From the NCBI RefSeq assembly GCF_002899455.1, contig NZ_PPFB01000001.1:2696501-2760500 (forward strand): a DNA stretch of 64,000 nucleotides, given 5' to 3'. The position numbers and the translations under genes were made by a program. How positions within the stretch are numbered: position 1 is the stretch's first letter; each line of letters starts with the position of its first letter. This stretch comes from Streptomyces sp. DH-12 (GTDB lineage: Bacteria > Actinomycetota > Actinomycetes > Streptomycetales > Streptomycetaceae). Shown here in pieces: positions 37,416-47,302 of the stretch. Under the pieces are notes generated by a model that was not told the DNA's origin, ran no database searches, and saw only the letters and a program-made list of their open reading frames with translations.

Positions 37416-38381
37416 TCAGGGGTTGGTGAGCACGATCTTCCCGAACAGCTCACCGGACGCCATCCGTTCGAAGCCCTCACGGGCCCGGTCCAGAGGCAGC
37501 ACCTCGTCGATGACGGGCCGCACCCCGGTCGCGGCGCAGAAGGACAGCAGGTCCTCCAGCTCGTCCTTGGTGCCCATCGTCGACCCCACGATCTTCAGCT
37601 CCAGGAAGAAGACGCGGGTCAGCTCGGCGTGCGAGGGCCGGTCACCGCTGGTGGCGCCGGAGATCACCAGCGTGCCGCCGGGACGCAGCGACTTCACCGA
37701 GTGGGACCAGGTGGCCGCCCCCACGGTCTCGATCACCGCGTCGACCCGCTGCGGCAGCCGCGCACCGGGCTCCACGGCCTCCACCGCGCCCAGCTCCAGC
37801 GCCCGCTTGCGCTTGGCCTCGTCCCGGCTGGTGGCGAAGACCCGCAGTCCCGCCGCCTTGCCGAGCACGATCGCGGCGGTCGCGACACCGCCGCCGGCGC
37901 CCTGCACCAGCACCGCGTCACCGGGCCGCACACCGGCGTTGGTGAACAGCATCCGGTAGGCGGTCAGCCAGGCCGTGGGCAGGCAGGCCGCCTCCTCGAA
38001 GGAGAGCCCCTCGGGCTTGGGCAGGATGTTCCAGGCGGGCACGGAGACCTGTTCGGCGAAGGTGCCCTGGTAGCGCTCGGTCAGGATGGAGCGGGGCTCC
38101 TTCGGGCCCACCCCGTGACCGGTCTGGCCGATCACCGAGTGCAGGACGACCTCGTTGCCGTCCTCGTCGACACCGGCTGCGTCGCAGCCGAGGATCATCG
38201 GCAGCTTGTCCTCCGCGAGGCCGACGCCGCGCAGGGACCAGAGGTCGTGGTGGTTGAGGGAGGCGGCCTTGACCGTGACGGTGCTCCAGCCCGGCCGGGA
38301 CTCGGGAGCGGGTCGCTCTCCCGACTCCAGTCCCGTGAGCGGCTGGTCGCGGTCGATTCGGGCGGCGTAGACAGCGAACAT
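37416..38381 (-). CDS. Quinone oxidoreductase-like zinc-binding dehydrogenase (MDR family)
   Basis: 321 residues. The N-terminal GroES-like part reads VTVKAASLNHHDLWSLRG and LPMILGCDAAGV. The NAD(P)-binding fold has AVLVQGAGGGVATAAIVLGK and a basic strand end (FATSRDEAKRKRALELGA) favouring NADPH. LRPGGTLVISGATSG and the C-terminal VLPLDRAREGFERMASGEL, FGKIVLTNP complete it. The zinc-ligand cysteines of classical alcohol dehydrogenases are missing, as in the quinone reductase branch. Substrate unknown. ATG 38381. It stands alone between the HTH operon and malic enzyme. Confidence 0.88.
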   Translation of the reverse strand: MFAVYAARIDRDQPLTGLESGERPAPESRPGWSTVTVKAASLNHHDLWSLRGVGLAEDKLPMILGCDAAGVDEDGNEVVLHSVIGQTGHGVGPKEPRSILTERYQGTFAEQVSVPAWNILPKPEGLSFEEAACLPTAWLTAYRMLFTNAGVRPGDAVLVQGAGGGVATAAIVLGKAAGLRVFATSRDEAKRKRALELGAVEAVEPGARLPQRVDAVIETVGAATWSHSVKSLRPGGTLVISGATSGDRPSHAELTRVFFLELKIVGSTMGTKDELEDLLSFCAATGVRPVIDEVLPLDRAREGFERMASGELFGKIVLTNP

Positions 38382-38485
38382 GACCTTGACGATAGGTTCC
38401 GCGCCCCGCCGAAGGAACCGTGCCCGGCTGTGACACACGCCCTCTTGCGCCGGACCGGCCGCTCGCGGTGCGACCCCGGACGTGC

Positions 38486-38524
38486 GTGAGCCCCGCCCAC
38501 GGTCAGGACGGGGCCCCTCACACG
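38486..38524 (-). terminator. Imperfect hairpin after malic enzyme
   Basis: GTGAGCCCCG and CGGGGCCCCTCAC pair with a small bulge immediately beyond the malic enzyme stop (38530, minus strand). It is a plausible terminator although less regular than the others. Confidence 0.45.
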
Positions 38525-38529
38525 TGCGC

Positions 38530-39765
38530 TCAGCGCCGGGCGACGCCCTCGGCCCGGGCGGCCGCGGCCACCGCCGCCGTCACCGCGGGGGCGACCCGCT
38601 CGTCGAACGGGGACGGGATGACGTGGTCGGCGGCGAGGTCGTCACCGACGACGGAGGCCAGCGCCTCGGCCGCGGCGAGCTTCATGCCCTCGGTGATCCG
38701 GGAGGCCCGCACCTGGAGCGCGCCCGCGAAGATGCCGGGGAACGCCAGGACGTTGTTGATCTGGTTCGGGAAGTCCGACCGGCCGGTGGCCACGACGGCC
38801 GCGTACTTGTGCGCGACCTCGGGGTGCACCTCCGGGTTCGGGTTGGCCATGGCGAAGACGAACGCGCCCTCCGCCATCGACGCCACCGCGGGCTCGGGGA
38901 CCGTGCCGCCGGAGACGCCGATGAAGACGTCGGCGCCCGCCAGCGCGGACTCCAGCGTGCCGGAGAGCCCGGCCTTGTTGGTGAACGACGCCAGCTCGGC
39001 CTTGATCGGCGTGAGGTCCTCGCGGTCCCGCGAGACGACACCCTTGCGGTCGGCCACCGCGACGTCCCCGATGCCGGCCTCGACCAGCATCTTGGCGATG
39101 GCGACACCCGCCGCGCCCGCACCGGAGATCACCGCCCGCAGCTCGCCCAGCGGACGCCCGCTGAGCCGCGCCGCGTTCCGCAGCGCCGCGAGCGTCACCA
39201 CGGCCGTGCCGTGCTGGTCGTCGTGGAAGACCGGGATGTCCAGGCGCTCCTGGAGCCGCCGCTCGATCTCGAAGCACCGCGGCGCCGAGATGTCCTCGAG
39301 GTTGACCCCGCCGAAGGACGGGGCGAGCCGGACCACGGTCTCGACGATCTCGTCGACGTCGGTGCAGTTCAGCGCGAGGGGGACCGCGTCCACACCGCCG
39401 AACTGCTTGAAGAGGATGGCCTTGCCCTCCATGACCGGGAGGGAGGCCTCGGGCCCGATGTCGCCGAGCCCGAGCACGGCCGTGCCGTCCGTCACGACGG
39501 CGACGACCGAGGACTTCCACGTGTAGTCATGGACCAGCTCCGGCTGCTCGGCGATCGCGCTGCACACCTTCGCGACGCCGGGCGTGTACGCCAGGGACAG
39601 GTCGTCCTTGTCGCGGACCGGCACGGTGGCCTGCACGGCCATCTTGCCGCCGCGGTGCAGCGCGAACGCCGGGTCGAAGGACTCCAGGGGCTCTGCCCCG
39701 CCGTCCTGCTCGGAAGCGTCCCGGTTCTCGCTGTCGCTGCGAGGATTGACAATCTCCGCTGCCAC
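38530..39765 (-). CDS. NAD(P)-dependent malic enzyme (malate oxidoreductase, decarboxylating)
   Basis: 411 residues, the short bacterial type. The malic N-domain shows [20 protein letters not shown], then [20 protein letters not shown] and [18 protein letters not shown]. The metal/substrate site is [15 protein letters not shown] and [16 protein letters not shown]. The NAD-binding domain has [20 protein letters not shown], and NPNPEVHP closes the C-terminus. It converts malate to pyruvate and CO2 and links the TCA cycle to lipid or pyruvate supply. The GTG at 39765 has AAGGGG 9 bases before it. The gene has its own long upstream region and a hairpin behind. Confidence 0.95.
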   Translation of the reverse strand: MAAEIVNPRSDSENRDASEQDGGAEPLESFDPAFALHRGGKMAVQATVPVRDKDDLSLAYTPGVAKVCSAIAEQPELVHDYTWKSSVVAVVTDGTAVLGLGDIGPEASLPVMEGKAILFKQFGGVDAVPLALNCTDVDEIVETVVRLAPSFGGVNLEDISAPRCFEIERRLQERLDIPVFHDDQHGTAVVTLAALRNAARLSGRPLGELRAVISGAGAAGVAIAKMLVEAGIGDVAVADRKGVVSRDREDLTPIKAELASFTNKAGLSGTLESALAGADVFIGVSGGTVPEPAVASMAEGAFVFAMANPNPEVHPEVAHKYAAVVATGRSDFPNQINNVLAFPGIFAGALQVRASRITEGMKLAAAEALASVVGDDLAADHVIPSPFDERVAPAVTAAVAAAARAEGVARR

Positions 39766-40345
39766 TTGGTTTTACCCCTTAAGTGTTCATTGTTTGAGGG
39801 TTACCACTCCTGGTGAGGAGCGGGCGGGACCGCGCCGGGCCCGGAGGGGTTGATACGTACGGGCCGAACGCGACGGGCGCGCCGCACACGCGCCCTGAGC
39901 CCCGGATGAGGGGTGTGAAGAACCTTCTTACCGGACGGACGCCGTCGGCGACGAGTCCATAACGCGAAGGTCACATGCCGACGCCATGAATCTTCGTCCG
40001 ATATCAGGACAAGACCTGGACGAAGCCTCAGCAAACCCTCAAGTGGAGCGCGGGCTCGGCGGGTCGTCCGCCCGACAGGCGTATTAGCGAAGATCTTGCG
40101 GCCGGAATTGAGGATTCCCGAAGAGTCTTCGGTCGTGATGTACCGGAGTGGTCGGGTTGGAGAACTCTCCGTTATCCGATTTTGACATCACAGGCCCCCT
40201 GAACGGCCCAATCCGAATGGCAAGATGCGGTAATCACACGAGGTCGCGGCACTCGAAGACGTGTGCCTCCGTCGACCCCGCGGCGACGCCGACCGGCCGT
40301 CGCCGGCCCATCGGCAACTCCACCCATCCGCCGGAGGAACCCACC
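39766..40345. other. Divergent regulatory region, 580 bp
   Basis: This region lies between the malic enzyme start (minus) and the amino-acid ABC transporter operon (plus). It is less GC-rich than its neighbours in the 40070-40240 part. A TTGACA at 40182-40187 is a perfect -35 by sequence but no good -10 follows at 17-18 bases. GGAGG at 40333 is the ribosome site of the binding-protein gene. I see no coding frame, tRNA or riboswitch that I can name. Confidence 0.4.
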
Positions 40346-41314
40346 ATGACCGCAAGCACCACCCGTCGTACCACCGCAGCGCGCTCACGGATTGCAGCGG
40401 TCGGCGCGATCGCGGTCGCAGGCGCACTGCTTCTCACCGGCTGCGGTGACCAGACCAAGGACAAGGACTCGGGCAGCGAGGACGCCGCGTCGACGAGCAC
40501 CGCCCCGCTGGCCGACAAGCTGCCCCAGGCGATTCGCGACAAGGGCGTCATCAAGGTCGGCTCGGACATCGCGTACGCCCCGGTCGAGTTCAAGGACGAC
40601 TCCGGCAAGGTCGTCGGCATCGACCCCGACCTCGCCGCGGCCATGGGCAAGCAGCTCGGGGTCGAGTTCGAGTTCCAGAACGCGACGTTCGACACCCTGA
40701 TCGGCGGCCTCGCCTCCAAGCGCTACGACATCGCCATGTCGGCCATGACCGACACCAAGGACCGTCAGCAGGGCATCGACTCCACCACGGGCAAGAAGGT
40801 CGGCGCGGGCGTCGACTTCGTCGACTACTTCACCGCCGGCGTCTCGCTCTACACCAACAAGGGCGACGACCAGGGCATCAAGACGTGGGACGACCTGTGC
40901 GGCAAGACGATGGCCGTGCAGCGCAACACCTTCTCGCACGACCTCGCCAAGGACCAGGCGGAGAAGTGTGAGAAGGACGGCAAGAAGACGCTGAAGATCG
41001 AGGAGTTCGACACCAACCCCGAAGCCGAGACGCGGATGCGCTCCAAGGGCGCGGACGTCGTCTCCGCCGACTTCCCGATCGCCGCCTACTCCGTCAAGAA
41101 CTCCGGCGGCGGCAAGTACTTCGAGATCGTCGGCGAGCAGGTCGAGGCGGGCCCCTACGGCATCGCCGTCGCCAAGGGCAACGAGGAACTGCGCGACGCG
41201 CTCCAGGCCGCGGTCCAGGCCCTCATCGACAACGGCGAGTACCAGAAGATCATCGAGAAGTGGGGCGTCGAGGACGGCGCGATCACCGAGGCCAAGATCA
41301 ACGGCGGCTCCTGA
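40346..41314 (+). CDS. Polar amino-acid ABC transporter, substrate-binding lipoprotein
   Basis: 322 residues. The lipoprotein signal peptide ends in the lipobox LLLTGC, followed by a Asp/Ser/Thr linker. The periplasmic-binding-like fold (SBP_bac_3) reads IRDKGVIKVGSDIAYAPVEF, DPDLAAAMGKQLGVEFEF, NATFDTLIGGLASKRYDIAM, SAMTDTKDRQ and AVQRNTFSHDLAKDQAEKC. This fits glutamate/glutamine-type or other polar amino-acid uptake; specificity is not readable. ATG 40346 has GGAGG upstream. It is the first gene of an operon with permease and ATPase. Confidence 0.93.
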   Translation: MTASTTRRTTAARSRIAAVGAIAVAGALLLTGCGDQTKDKDSGSEDAASTSTAPLADKLPQAIRDKGVIKVGSDIAYAPVEFKDDSGKVVGIDPDLAAAMGKQLGVEFEFQNATFDTLIGGLASKRYDIAMSAMTDTKDRQQGIDSTTGKKVGAGVDFVDYFTAGVSLYTNKGDDQGIKTWDDLCGKTMAVQRNTFSHDLAKDQAEKCEKDGKKTLKIEEFDTNPEAETRMRSKGADVVSADFPIAAYSVKNSGGGKYFEIVGEQVEAGPYGIAVAKGNEELRDALQAAVQALIDNGEYQKIIEKWGVEDGAITEAKINGGS

Positions 41315-41350
41315 ACCGCACCGTTCGACTGGCTCTGAAAGGCTCCACCC

Positions 41351-42289
41351 GTGACTGTTGACGTCAGCAAGACCGACGGTCCCGGCGCGACGCCCCCCGC
41401 CGGAGCGGAGGCCATCAAGGCCATTCCGGTCCGGCACCCGGGGCGGTACGTGTCGGCGACCGTCGCCCTCGCCCTCCTCGGGGCGGTCGTGTACGCCTTC
41501 GCGCAAGGCGCCATCAACTGGCGGGCCATCCCCGAGTACTTCTTCGACGGCCGCATCCTCGACGGCGTATGGAACACCCTGCTGCTGACGGTGCTGTCGA
41601 TGGTGATCGGCATCGCCGGCGGCATCCTGCTCGCCGTGATGCGCCTGTCGAAGAATCCGGTGACCTCGTCGATCGCCTGGTTCTACATCTGGTTCTTCCG
41701 CGGCACGCCGGTCCTGGTCCAGCTCTTCGTCTGGTTCAACCTCGGACTGGTATTCGAGTACATCAACCTGGGCCCCGTTTACAAGGACTACTGGTCGTCC
41801 TTCATGACGCCGCTGCTGACGGCGCTGCTCGGCCTGGGCCTCAACGAGGCCGCCTACATGGCCGAGATCTGCCGCGCCGGCCTGCTCTCGGTGGACGAAG
41901 GACAGACGGAGGCGGCCCATGCGCTGGGCATGAGCCACACCAAGACGCTTCGCCGGATCGTCGTTCCCCAGGCGATGCGGGTGATCGTGCCGCCCACGGG
42001 CAACGAAGTCATCAACATGCTGAAGACGACTTCGCTCGTCTCCGCGGTGCAGTTCGCCGAGCTGTTCCAGCAGGCGAAGGACATCGGCCAGAGCGCGGGG
42101 TCCCCGGTGGAGATGTACTTCCTCGCCGCGGCCTGGTACCTGATCATGACGTCGATCCTGAGCGTCGGCCAGTACTACGTGGAGCGCCACTACGCACGTG
42201 GCTCGTTGCGCACTCTGCCGCCCACTCCGTTGCAGCGCTTCAAGGCTGCCGTCCTGCCCACCCGCCGCACCAAGGGAGTCACGGCATGA
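41351..42289 (+). CDS. Polar amino-acid ABC transporter, permease (HisM type)
   Basis: 312 residues with about five to six membrane helices. [20 protein letters not shown] and [20 protein letters not shown] are the HisMQ-type entry helices. The EAA loop is [20 protein letters not shown] followed by [20 protein letters not shown], which couples to the ATPase. GTG 41351 follows the binding-protein stop by 36 bases. Its stop overlaps the ATPase ATG (ATGA). As the only permease gene it would form a homodimer. Confidence 0.95.
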   Translation: MTVDVSKTDGPGATPPAGAEAIKAIPVRHPGRYVSATVALALLGAVVYAFAQGAINWRAIPEYFFDGRILDGVWNTLLLTVLSMVIGIAGGILLAVMRLSKNPVTSSIAWFYIWFFRGTPVLVQLFVWFNLGLVFEYINLGPVYKDYWSSFMTPLLTALLGLGLNEAAYMAEICRAGLLSVDEGQTEAAHALGMSHTKTLRRIVVPQAMRVIVPPTGNEVINMLKTTSLVSAVQFAELFQQAKDIGQSAGSPVEMYFLAAAWYLIMTSILSVGQYYVERHYARGSLRTLPPTPLQRFKAAVLPTRRTKGVTA

Positions 42290-43059
42290 CGCAGTCCTCC
42301 GCCGTCATGGTCAAAGCCGAGGGCGTTCACAAGAGGTTCGGCCAGGTCGAGGTCCTCAAGGGCATCGACCTGGAGGTGAGGACCGGCGAGGTGTTCTGCC
42401 TCATCGGCCCCTCCGGCTCGGGCAAGTCGACCTTCCTGCGGTGCATCAACCACCTGGAGAAGATCAACGCCGGCCGGCTCTACGTCGACGGCGAGCTGGT
42501 GGGCTACCGCCAGAAGGGCGACAAGCTCTACGAGCTGAAGGACAGCGAGGTCGCGCAGCAGCGCCGGGACATCGGCATGGTCTTCCAGCGCTTCAACCTG
42601 TTCCCGCACATGACGGCCGTCGAGAACATCATGGAGGCGCCGGTCCAGGTCAAGGGCGTCAACAGGACCCAGGCCCGGCAGCGCGCGCTCGAGCTGCTGG
42701 ACCGCGTGGGTCTCGCCGACAAGGCCGGGAACTACCCCTCCCAGCTCTCCGGCGGCCAGCAGCAGCGGGTGGCGATCGCGCGTGCGCTCGCCATGGACCC
42801 CAAGCTGATGCTGTTCGACGAGCCGACCTCGGCGCTCGACCCGGAGCTGGTCGGTGACGTCCTCGACGTCATGCGCGACCTGGCCGAGTCGGGCATGACG
42901 ATGATCGTCGTCACGCACGAGATGGGCTTCGCCCGCGAGGTGGGCGACAGCCTGGTGTTCATGGACGGCGGTGTGGTGGTCGAGTCCGGCCACCCGCGTG
43001 ACGTGCTGACCGATCCGCAGCACGAGCGCACCAAGTCGTTCCTGTCCAAGGTCCTCTGA
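42286..43059 (+). CDS. Polar amino-acid ABC transporter, ATP-binding protein
   Basis: 257 residues. Walker A is [10 protein letters not shown]-loop [12 protein letters not shown], signature [18 protein letters not shown], Walker [15 protein letters not shown], and H-loop [12 protein letters not shown]. The sequence is of the GlnQ/HisP class, with the short insert [17 protein letters not shown] between Walker A and Q-loop that is typical of this class. It energises uptake by the two upstream proteins. ATG 42286 is coupled to the permease. A very strong hairpin terminates the operon. Confidence 0.96.
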   Translation: MTQSSAVMVKAEGVHKRFGQVEVLKGIDLEVRTGEVFCLIGPSGSGKSTFLRCINHLEKINAGRLYVDGELVGYRQKGDKLYELKDSEVAQQRRDIGMVFQRFNLFPHMTAVENIMEAPVQVKGVNRTQARQRALELLDRVGLADKAGNYPSQLSGGQQQRVAIARALAMDPKLMLFDEPTSALDPELVGDVLDVMRDLAESGMTMIVVTHEMGFAREVGDSLVFMDGGVVVESGHPRDVLTDPQHERTKSFLSKVL

Positions 43060-43079
43060 CCTCGGACCCGCACGCGCGC

Positions 43080-43117
43080 GGAAGGGGGCGGTACGGACAT
43101 CCGTACCGCCCCCTTCC
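43080..43117. terminator. Strong bidirectional terminator (18-bp perfect stem)
   Basis: Positions 43080-43097 pair perfectly with 43100-43117, leaving only CA between them (so the innermost pairs probably open). It starts with GGAAGGGGGCGG. It sits between convergent stops at 43059 (transporter ATPase) and 43134 (methyltransferase), so it serves both. Confidence 0.9.
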
Positions 43118-43133
43118 CCCTGCTCCGGGCGCG

Positions 43134-43904
43134 CTACTTCAGGGCCAGCAGCAGGGTGTCCGACGGTGAGCACCACACCGGGCGCGCCTCCGCGAAGCCC
43201 GCCTCGCGCAGCACGCGCGCGTGCCACGCCGGGGACGGCATGTCGCCCTCGGCGTGCTCCCCGTAGATCTCGAAGCGGCGGGCGGTGGGGCCGGCGAGGA
43301 CGGGGTCCTTCGCGGCGAGCTGCCACCACTCGGCCCAGTCGAGGGCGCCCTGCTCCCTGGCCCGGTCCATGCGGGCGTGGCGCTGGGCGCGCTCGGCCGC
43401 GTTGATCCGGGGCGTGGTCTCGTCGATCATGTGGTCGGCGTTCATGAAGACGCCGCCGTCGCGGACCAGGCCCGCGAGGTGCCCGTAGAGGTCGGCGAGG
43501 GGTTCCCGGTGCAGCCAGTGCAGGGCCGTCGCGGTCAGCACGGCGTCGTAGGAGTCGTGCGGGAGCTGGGTCGCCCAGCCGGGGTCCTTGAGGTCGGCGG
43601 TGACGAAGGTGACCCGCCCGTCGCCCGCGAAGGTGCCCTCGGCGATGGCGAGCAGCGCCGGGTCCAGGTCGACGCCGGTGCTGGTGGCGTCCGGGAAGCG
43701 GGCGAGCAGGCGGGCGGTGATGCTGCCGGTGCCGCAGGCCAGGTCCAGGACGCGCGGGGCGGTGCCGACGAGCGCCTCGACCATGTCGAGCATGACCCGG
43801 AAGCGTTCCTCCCGGTCGGGCATGTACCACTCCTGCTGCCGGTCCCAGCTCTCCTGCCAGGCATGCCAGTCCGTACCGGCCGTGGTGGTGTGCGAGTCCG
43901 TCAT
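43134..43904 (-). CDS. Class I SAM-dependent methyltransferase
   Basis: 256 residues. Motif I is PRVLDLACGTGSITARLLAR (about 52-70), followed by TGVDLDPALLAIAEG, VTFVTADLKDPGW, and DAVLTATALHWLHREPLADL. It resembles the Methyltransf_25/trans-aconitate type that acts on small molecules. The N-terminal WHAWQESWDRQQEWYMPDRE, rich in aromatic residues, forms the lid. I chose ATG 43904 for its GGGAGG 4 bases upstream; the frame is open 14 codons further. It is divergent from the CGNR gene, with 99 bases between. Confidence 0.88.
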   Translation of the reverse strand: MTDSHTTTAGTDWHAWQESWDRQQEWYMPDREERFRVMLDMVEALVGTAPRVLDLACGTGSITARLLARFPDATSTGVDLDPALLAIAEGTFAGDGRVTFVTADLKDPGWATQLPHDSYDAVLTATALHWLHREPLADLYGHLAGLVRDGGVFMNADHMIDETTPRINAAERAQRHARMDRAREQGALDWAEWWQLAAKDPVLAGPTARRFEIYGEHAEGDMPSPAWHARVLREAGFAEARPVWCSPSDTLLLALK

Positions 43905-44003
43905 GGGCCCTCCCTCGCGGTGCGCTCCGTAATACCCTGGACGCACGATCGTCTGTTACCCGACCGCACGCACGACTTTAGAGCCCCTGCGTAAGGACTA
44001 CAA

Positions 44004-44654
44004 GTGGAACTGGCCTATTACTCGGACTACGCCGTACGTCTCGTGAACACCGAGGAGCCGGGCCGGGGCACGGACACGCTCACCTCGGTCGAGGCCGTGC
44101 GCGACCTGTTCGGCGGCAACCGGTCGGCCGCCCGGCGGGCCACCGAGGCGGACGTGACGCGGTTCCGCTCGGTCCGGGCCAGGCTCCGGTCGGTCTTCGA
44201 GGCGGCCGACGGCGGCGACGAGACCCTCGCCGTGGACCTGCTGAACTCGCTGCTGCTGGAGTTCCCGGTGAGCCCGCAGATCTCCGGCCACGACTTCCGC
44301 GACGACGACGGCAGCCCGCTGTGGCACATGCACCTGGCCGACCATCCGTCCAACGCGACCGCGGGCTACGCCGCGATCGCCGCGATGGGCCTGGCCTTCC
44401 ACCTCACCGAGTACGGCGTCGACCGCCTCGGCCTCTGCGAGGCCGCGCCCTGCCGCAACGCCTACCTGGACACCTCCACCAACCGCTCCCGGCGCTACTG
44501 CTCGGACCGCTGCGCCACCCGCGCCAACGTGGCCGCCTACCGGGCCCGCAAACGCCTGGAGGCGGACCGGCCGGAGAGCACCGGCCGGACCGACGTCAGC
44601 GCCCGGACCAGCAGCGACAGCGGCGACCGCCGGCCCGCGGAGCGCGGCCGGTAG
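44004..44654 (+). CDS. CGNR zinc-finger (ABATE-domain) putative transcriptional regulator
   Basis: 216 residues. The N-terminal ABATE-like domain (about 10-140) is helical. The C-terminal zinc finger has four cysteines, CEAAPCRNAYLD and YCSDRCATRANVAAYRARKR, with the CRN...YCSxRC pattern that names the CGNR family. Members are thought to be stress-responsive transcription regulators. The last 35 residues after the finger are Ser/Arg-rich and lie over the 3' end of the convergent sodX gene: the two reading frames overlap by 118 bases. The start is GTG 44004. Confidence 0.88.
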   Translation: MELAYYSDYAVRLVNTEEPGRGTDTLTSVEAVRDLFGGNRSAARRATEADVTRFRSVRARLRSVFEAADGGDETLAVDLLNSLLLEFPVSPQISGHDFRDDDGSPLWHMHLADHPSNATAGYAAIAAMGLAFHLTEYGVDRLGLCEAAPCRNAYLDTSTNRSRRYCSDRCATRANVAAYRARKRLEADRPESTGRTDVSARTSSDSGDRRPAERGR

Positions 44655-44971
44655 CGGAAGCGGACCCGGCCCAGCACCAGCTCGTCGGGGACGACGCCGT
44701 AGTCGGTGCTGTCACCGCCCGCGTACGCGTTGTCCCCGAGCACCCACCAGCCGCCGTCGCGCCGCTCGGCCGCCCGCTTGACGACCAGCAGGTCCTGCTG
44801 GAAGGGATGGCGCAGCACGATCACGTCACCGCGTCTCACCCGCGCCCCGTAGTGGACCAGGAGCCGGTCCCCGTGGTGCAGCGTCGGCACCATCGACGGT
44901 CCGGTCACCTCGGCCACCCCGAAGGGCAGCGGCGCCCTCACCCGCTCGGCGTCCTGCGACAGCTCCGGCAT
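44537..44971 (-). CDS. sodX: Nickel-SOD maturation protease SodX (S26 signal-peptidase-like)
   Basis: 144 residues. Peptidase S26 motifs are EVTGPSMVPTLHHGDRLLV with catalytic Ser26, VIVLRHPFQQDLLVVKR with Lys65, and WWVLGDNAYAGGDSTDYGVV. No membrane anchor is present, which fits a cytosolic processing enzyme that removes the short N-terminal propeptide from SodN to expose the nickel hook. It is divergent from sodN. ATG 44971 has GGGGAGG about 9 bases upstream. The 118-base overlap with the CGNR gene on the other strand falls in its Arg/Ser-rich C-terminus, outside the catalytic core. Confidence 0.92.
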   Translation of the reverse strand: MPELSQDAERVRAPLPFGVAEVTGPSMVPTLHHGDRLLVHYGARVRRGDVIVLRHPFQQDLLVVKRAAERRDGGWWVLGDNAYAGGDSTDYGVVPDELVLGRVRFRYRPRSAGRRSPLSLLVRALTSVRPVLSGRSASRRLRAR

Positions 44972-45116
44972 CTCCCGACACCTCCCCGGTTCTTCCCCCA
45001 CCAGTCTCAGTCTGACCCCGGACTTTTGTCCTAAGCCCATGGGGGCACCCGCGAAAACCGGTCCGCCACGGAGTAATGTCCCCTGTGAGAAGACGATCAC
45101 GAGGAAGGAACGCTTC
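44972..45116. promoter_or_regulatory. Shared sodX/sodN divergent promoter region
   Basis: 145 bp between the two starts. It contains an inverted repeat GGAC-TTTT-GTCC at 45020-45031, which could be an operator, and TAATGT at 45074-45079, a possible -10 for sodN. In S. coelicolor sodN responds to nickel; direct Nur sites are known for sodF rather than sodN, so the regulator here is left open. Confidence 0.4.
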
Positions 45117-46197
<1,081 letters not shown>

Positions 46198-46333
46198 GCC
46201 GTGACACCCGGTCCCCCGTCCCGTCGGCCGGTGGCCGCGGAAGGGTGAGAGGAAGCCCCTCCCGGGCCGGGGACGGGGAACAGAAGGGCGTGCCCTAGGG
46301 TGGCCGTATCTCCGAGCGGACTCAGGGACGGCG

Positions 46334-46711
46334 ATGAAGCGGACAGCGGCGCACGGACCGGCCATGGCCGGCTCTCGTGGTGTGCTGGCTCTGCTCGTGG
46401 CCGTGGTGGCGCTGCTGTGCGTCGTCGGGCACGCGGAGCGTGGCGGGCCGGGCGCGCACCCGTCCGTCCCGCAGCGGGAGCAGGCGGCCACCGTCTCTGA
46501 GGGGTCCGACGCACCGGCGGCGCCCTGCGGCAAGAAGATGATCGTCGATCACAGCACGCAGCGGGCGGAGAACCCGCCGCCGACGGCTTCGTGCCCCGGT
46601 CCCGCGGCCCCTCACGCCCCCGCGACGCCCCTGTCACAGCACTCCGGAATGCTGTCGGGCGGCCCGGCTCCGCCGCCGCCGACGACCCTTCACTCCGTTC
46701 TGCGGATCTAG
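46334..46711 (+). CDS. Small secreted or membrane-anchored protein of unknown function (possibly DUF6153-like)
   Basis: 125 residues. One N-terminal hydrophobic segment (GVLALLVAVVALLCVVGHA) acts as anchor or signal. The remainder is Pro/Ala-rich with two cysteines (APCGKK, ASCPGP), two histidines and a C-terminal LHSVLRI. This resembles small actinobacterial proteins annotated DUF6153, but I am not sure. ATG 46334 is preceded by AGGGA, and TAGGGT at 46298-46303 could be a -10. It lies between the CstR-like gene and the thiol-redox trio, in the same direction. Confidence 0.5.
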   Translation: MKRTAAHGPAMAGSRGVLALLVAVVALLCVVGHAERGGPGAHPSVPQREQAATVSEGSDAPAAPCGKKMIVDHSTQRAENPPPTASCPGPAAPHAPATPLSQHSGMLSGGPAPPPPTTLHSVLRI

Positions 46712-46760
46712 ACCGGCCTGTCGGCCGTGTCCCTGAATCCCTGAAACGGAGCCTTTCAGC

Positions 46761-47255
46761 ATGTCTTCCTCCCCGCGCTCGTGGAGTCGGGCGGGTGCCG
46801 CGCTGCGCGCATGGCGCACCCGGCAGTGGACCGTGGCGGGCCTCGGCGCCCTGGCCACAGCGGTCCTGGTCGGCACACCGACCGACGTGGTGCCCAATCC
46901 GCTGTTCGACCGGTCGGTCCCCGTGCAGTGGTGGAACTACCCGGCCCTCGCCGTCACGGCCGTACTGGCCGGCATCGTCCTGAGCACCTATGTGCGCCGG
47001 CCCTCCGCCCCTCCCGAGCCCGAGCCCCGTGACGGCGGCCGTCTGGGAGCGGCCGGCGGAGTGCTGTCCTTCTTCGCCGTCGGCTGCCCGGTCTGCAACA
47101 AGCTCGTCCTTCTGCTCCTCGGAGCGTCCGGAGCCCTGAGCTACTGGGCTCCCCTGCAGCCGCTGCTGGCTGTCGTGTCGGCGGGGCTGCTGGCGGAAGC
47201 CGCGCTGCGCCGCCTGTCCTCGCAGACCGCGTGCCCGGTCACGGCGTCCGCCTGA
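46761..47255 (+). CDS. Membrane protein with CPVC motif
   Basis: 164 residues with about four membrane helices: WTVAGLGALATAVLVGTPTD, then YPALAVTAVLAGIVLSTYV, GVLSFFAVGCPVCNKLVLLL and LLAVVSAGLLAEAALRRL. The CPVCNK motif (Cys109, Cys112) lies at a helix start as in membrane thiol-disulfide carriers; a third Cys is near the C-terminus. No exact family recognised. The downstream gene encodes a DsbA-like protein and the next a CcdA-like one, so it is likely part of an electron-relay or thiol-redox module. ATG 46761 is 49 bases after the upstream stop. Confidence 0.65.
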   Translation: MSSSPRSWSRAGAALRAWRTRQWTVAGLGALATAVLVGTPTDVVPNPLFDRSVPVQWWNYPALAVTAVLAGIVLSTYVRRPSAPPEPEPRDGGRLGAAGGVLSFFAVGCPVCNKLVLLLLGASGALSYWAPLQPLLAVVSAGLLAEAALRRLSSQTACPVTASA

Positions 47256-47302
47256 TCCGCGGCCCGGTTCCTCCCCCTTCTCCCTCATGTCCGAGGTGTG
47301 CC

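Noticed and set aside
40182..40210. TTGACA before the amino-acid transporter operon as a sigma-70 promoter
   Set aside because: No acceptable -10 lies 16-19 bases downstream, so I did not annotate it as a promoter.
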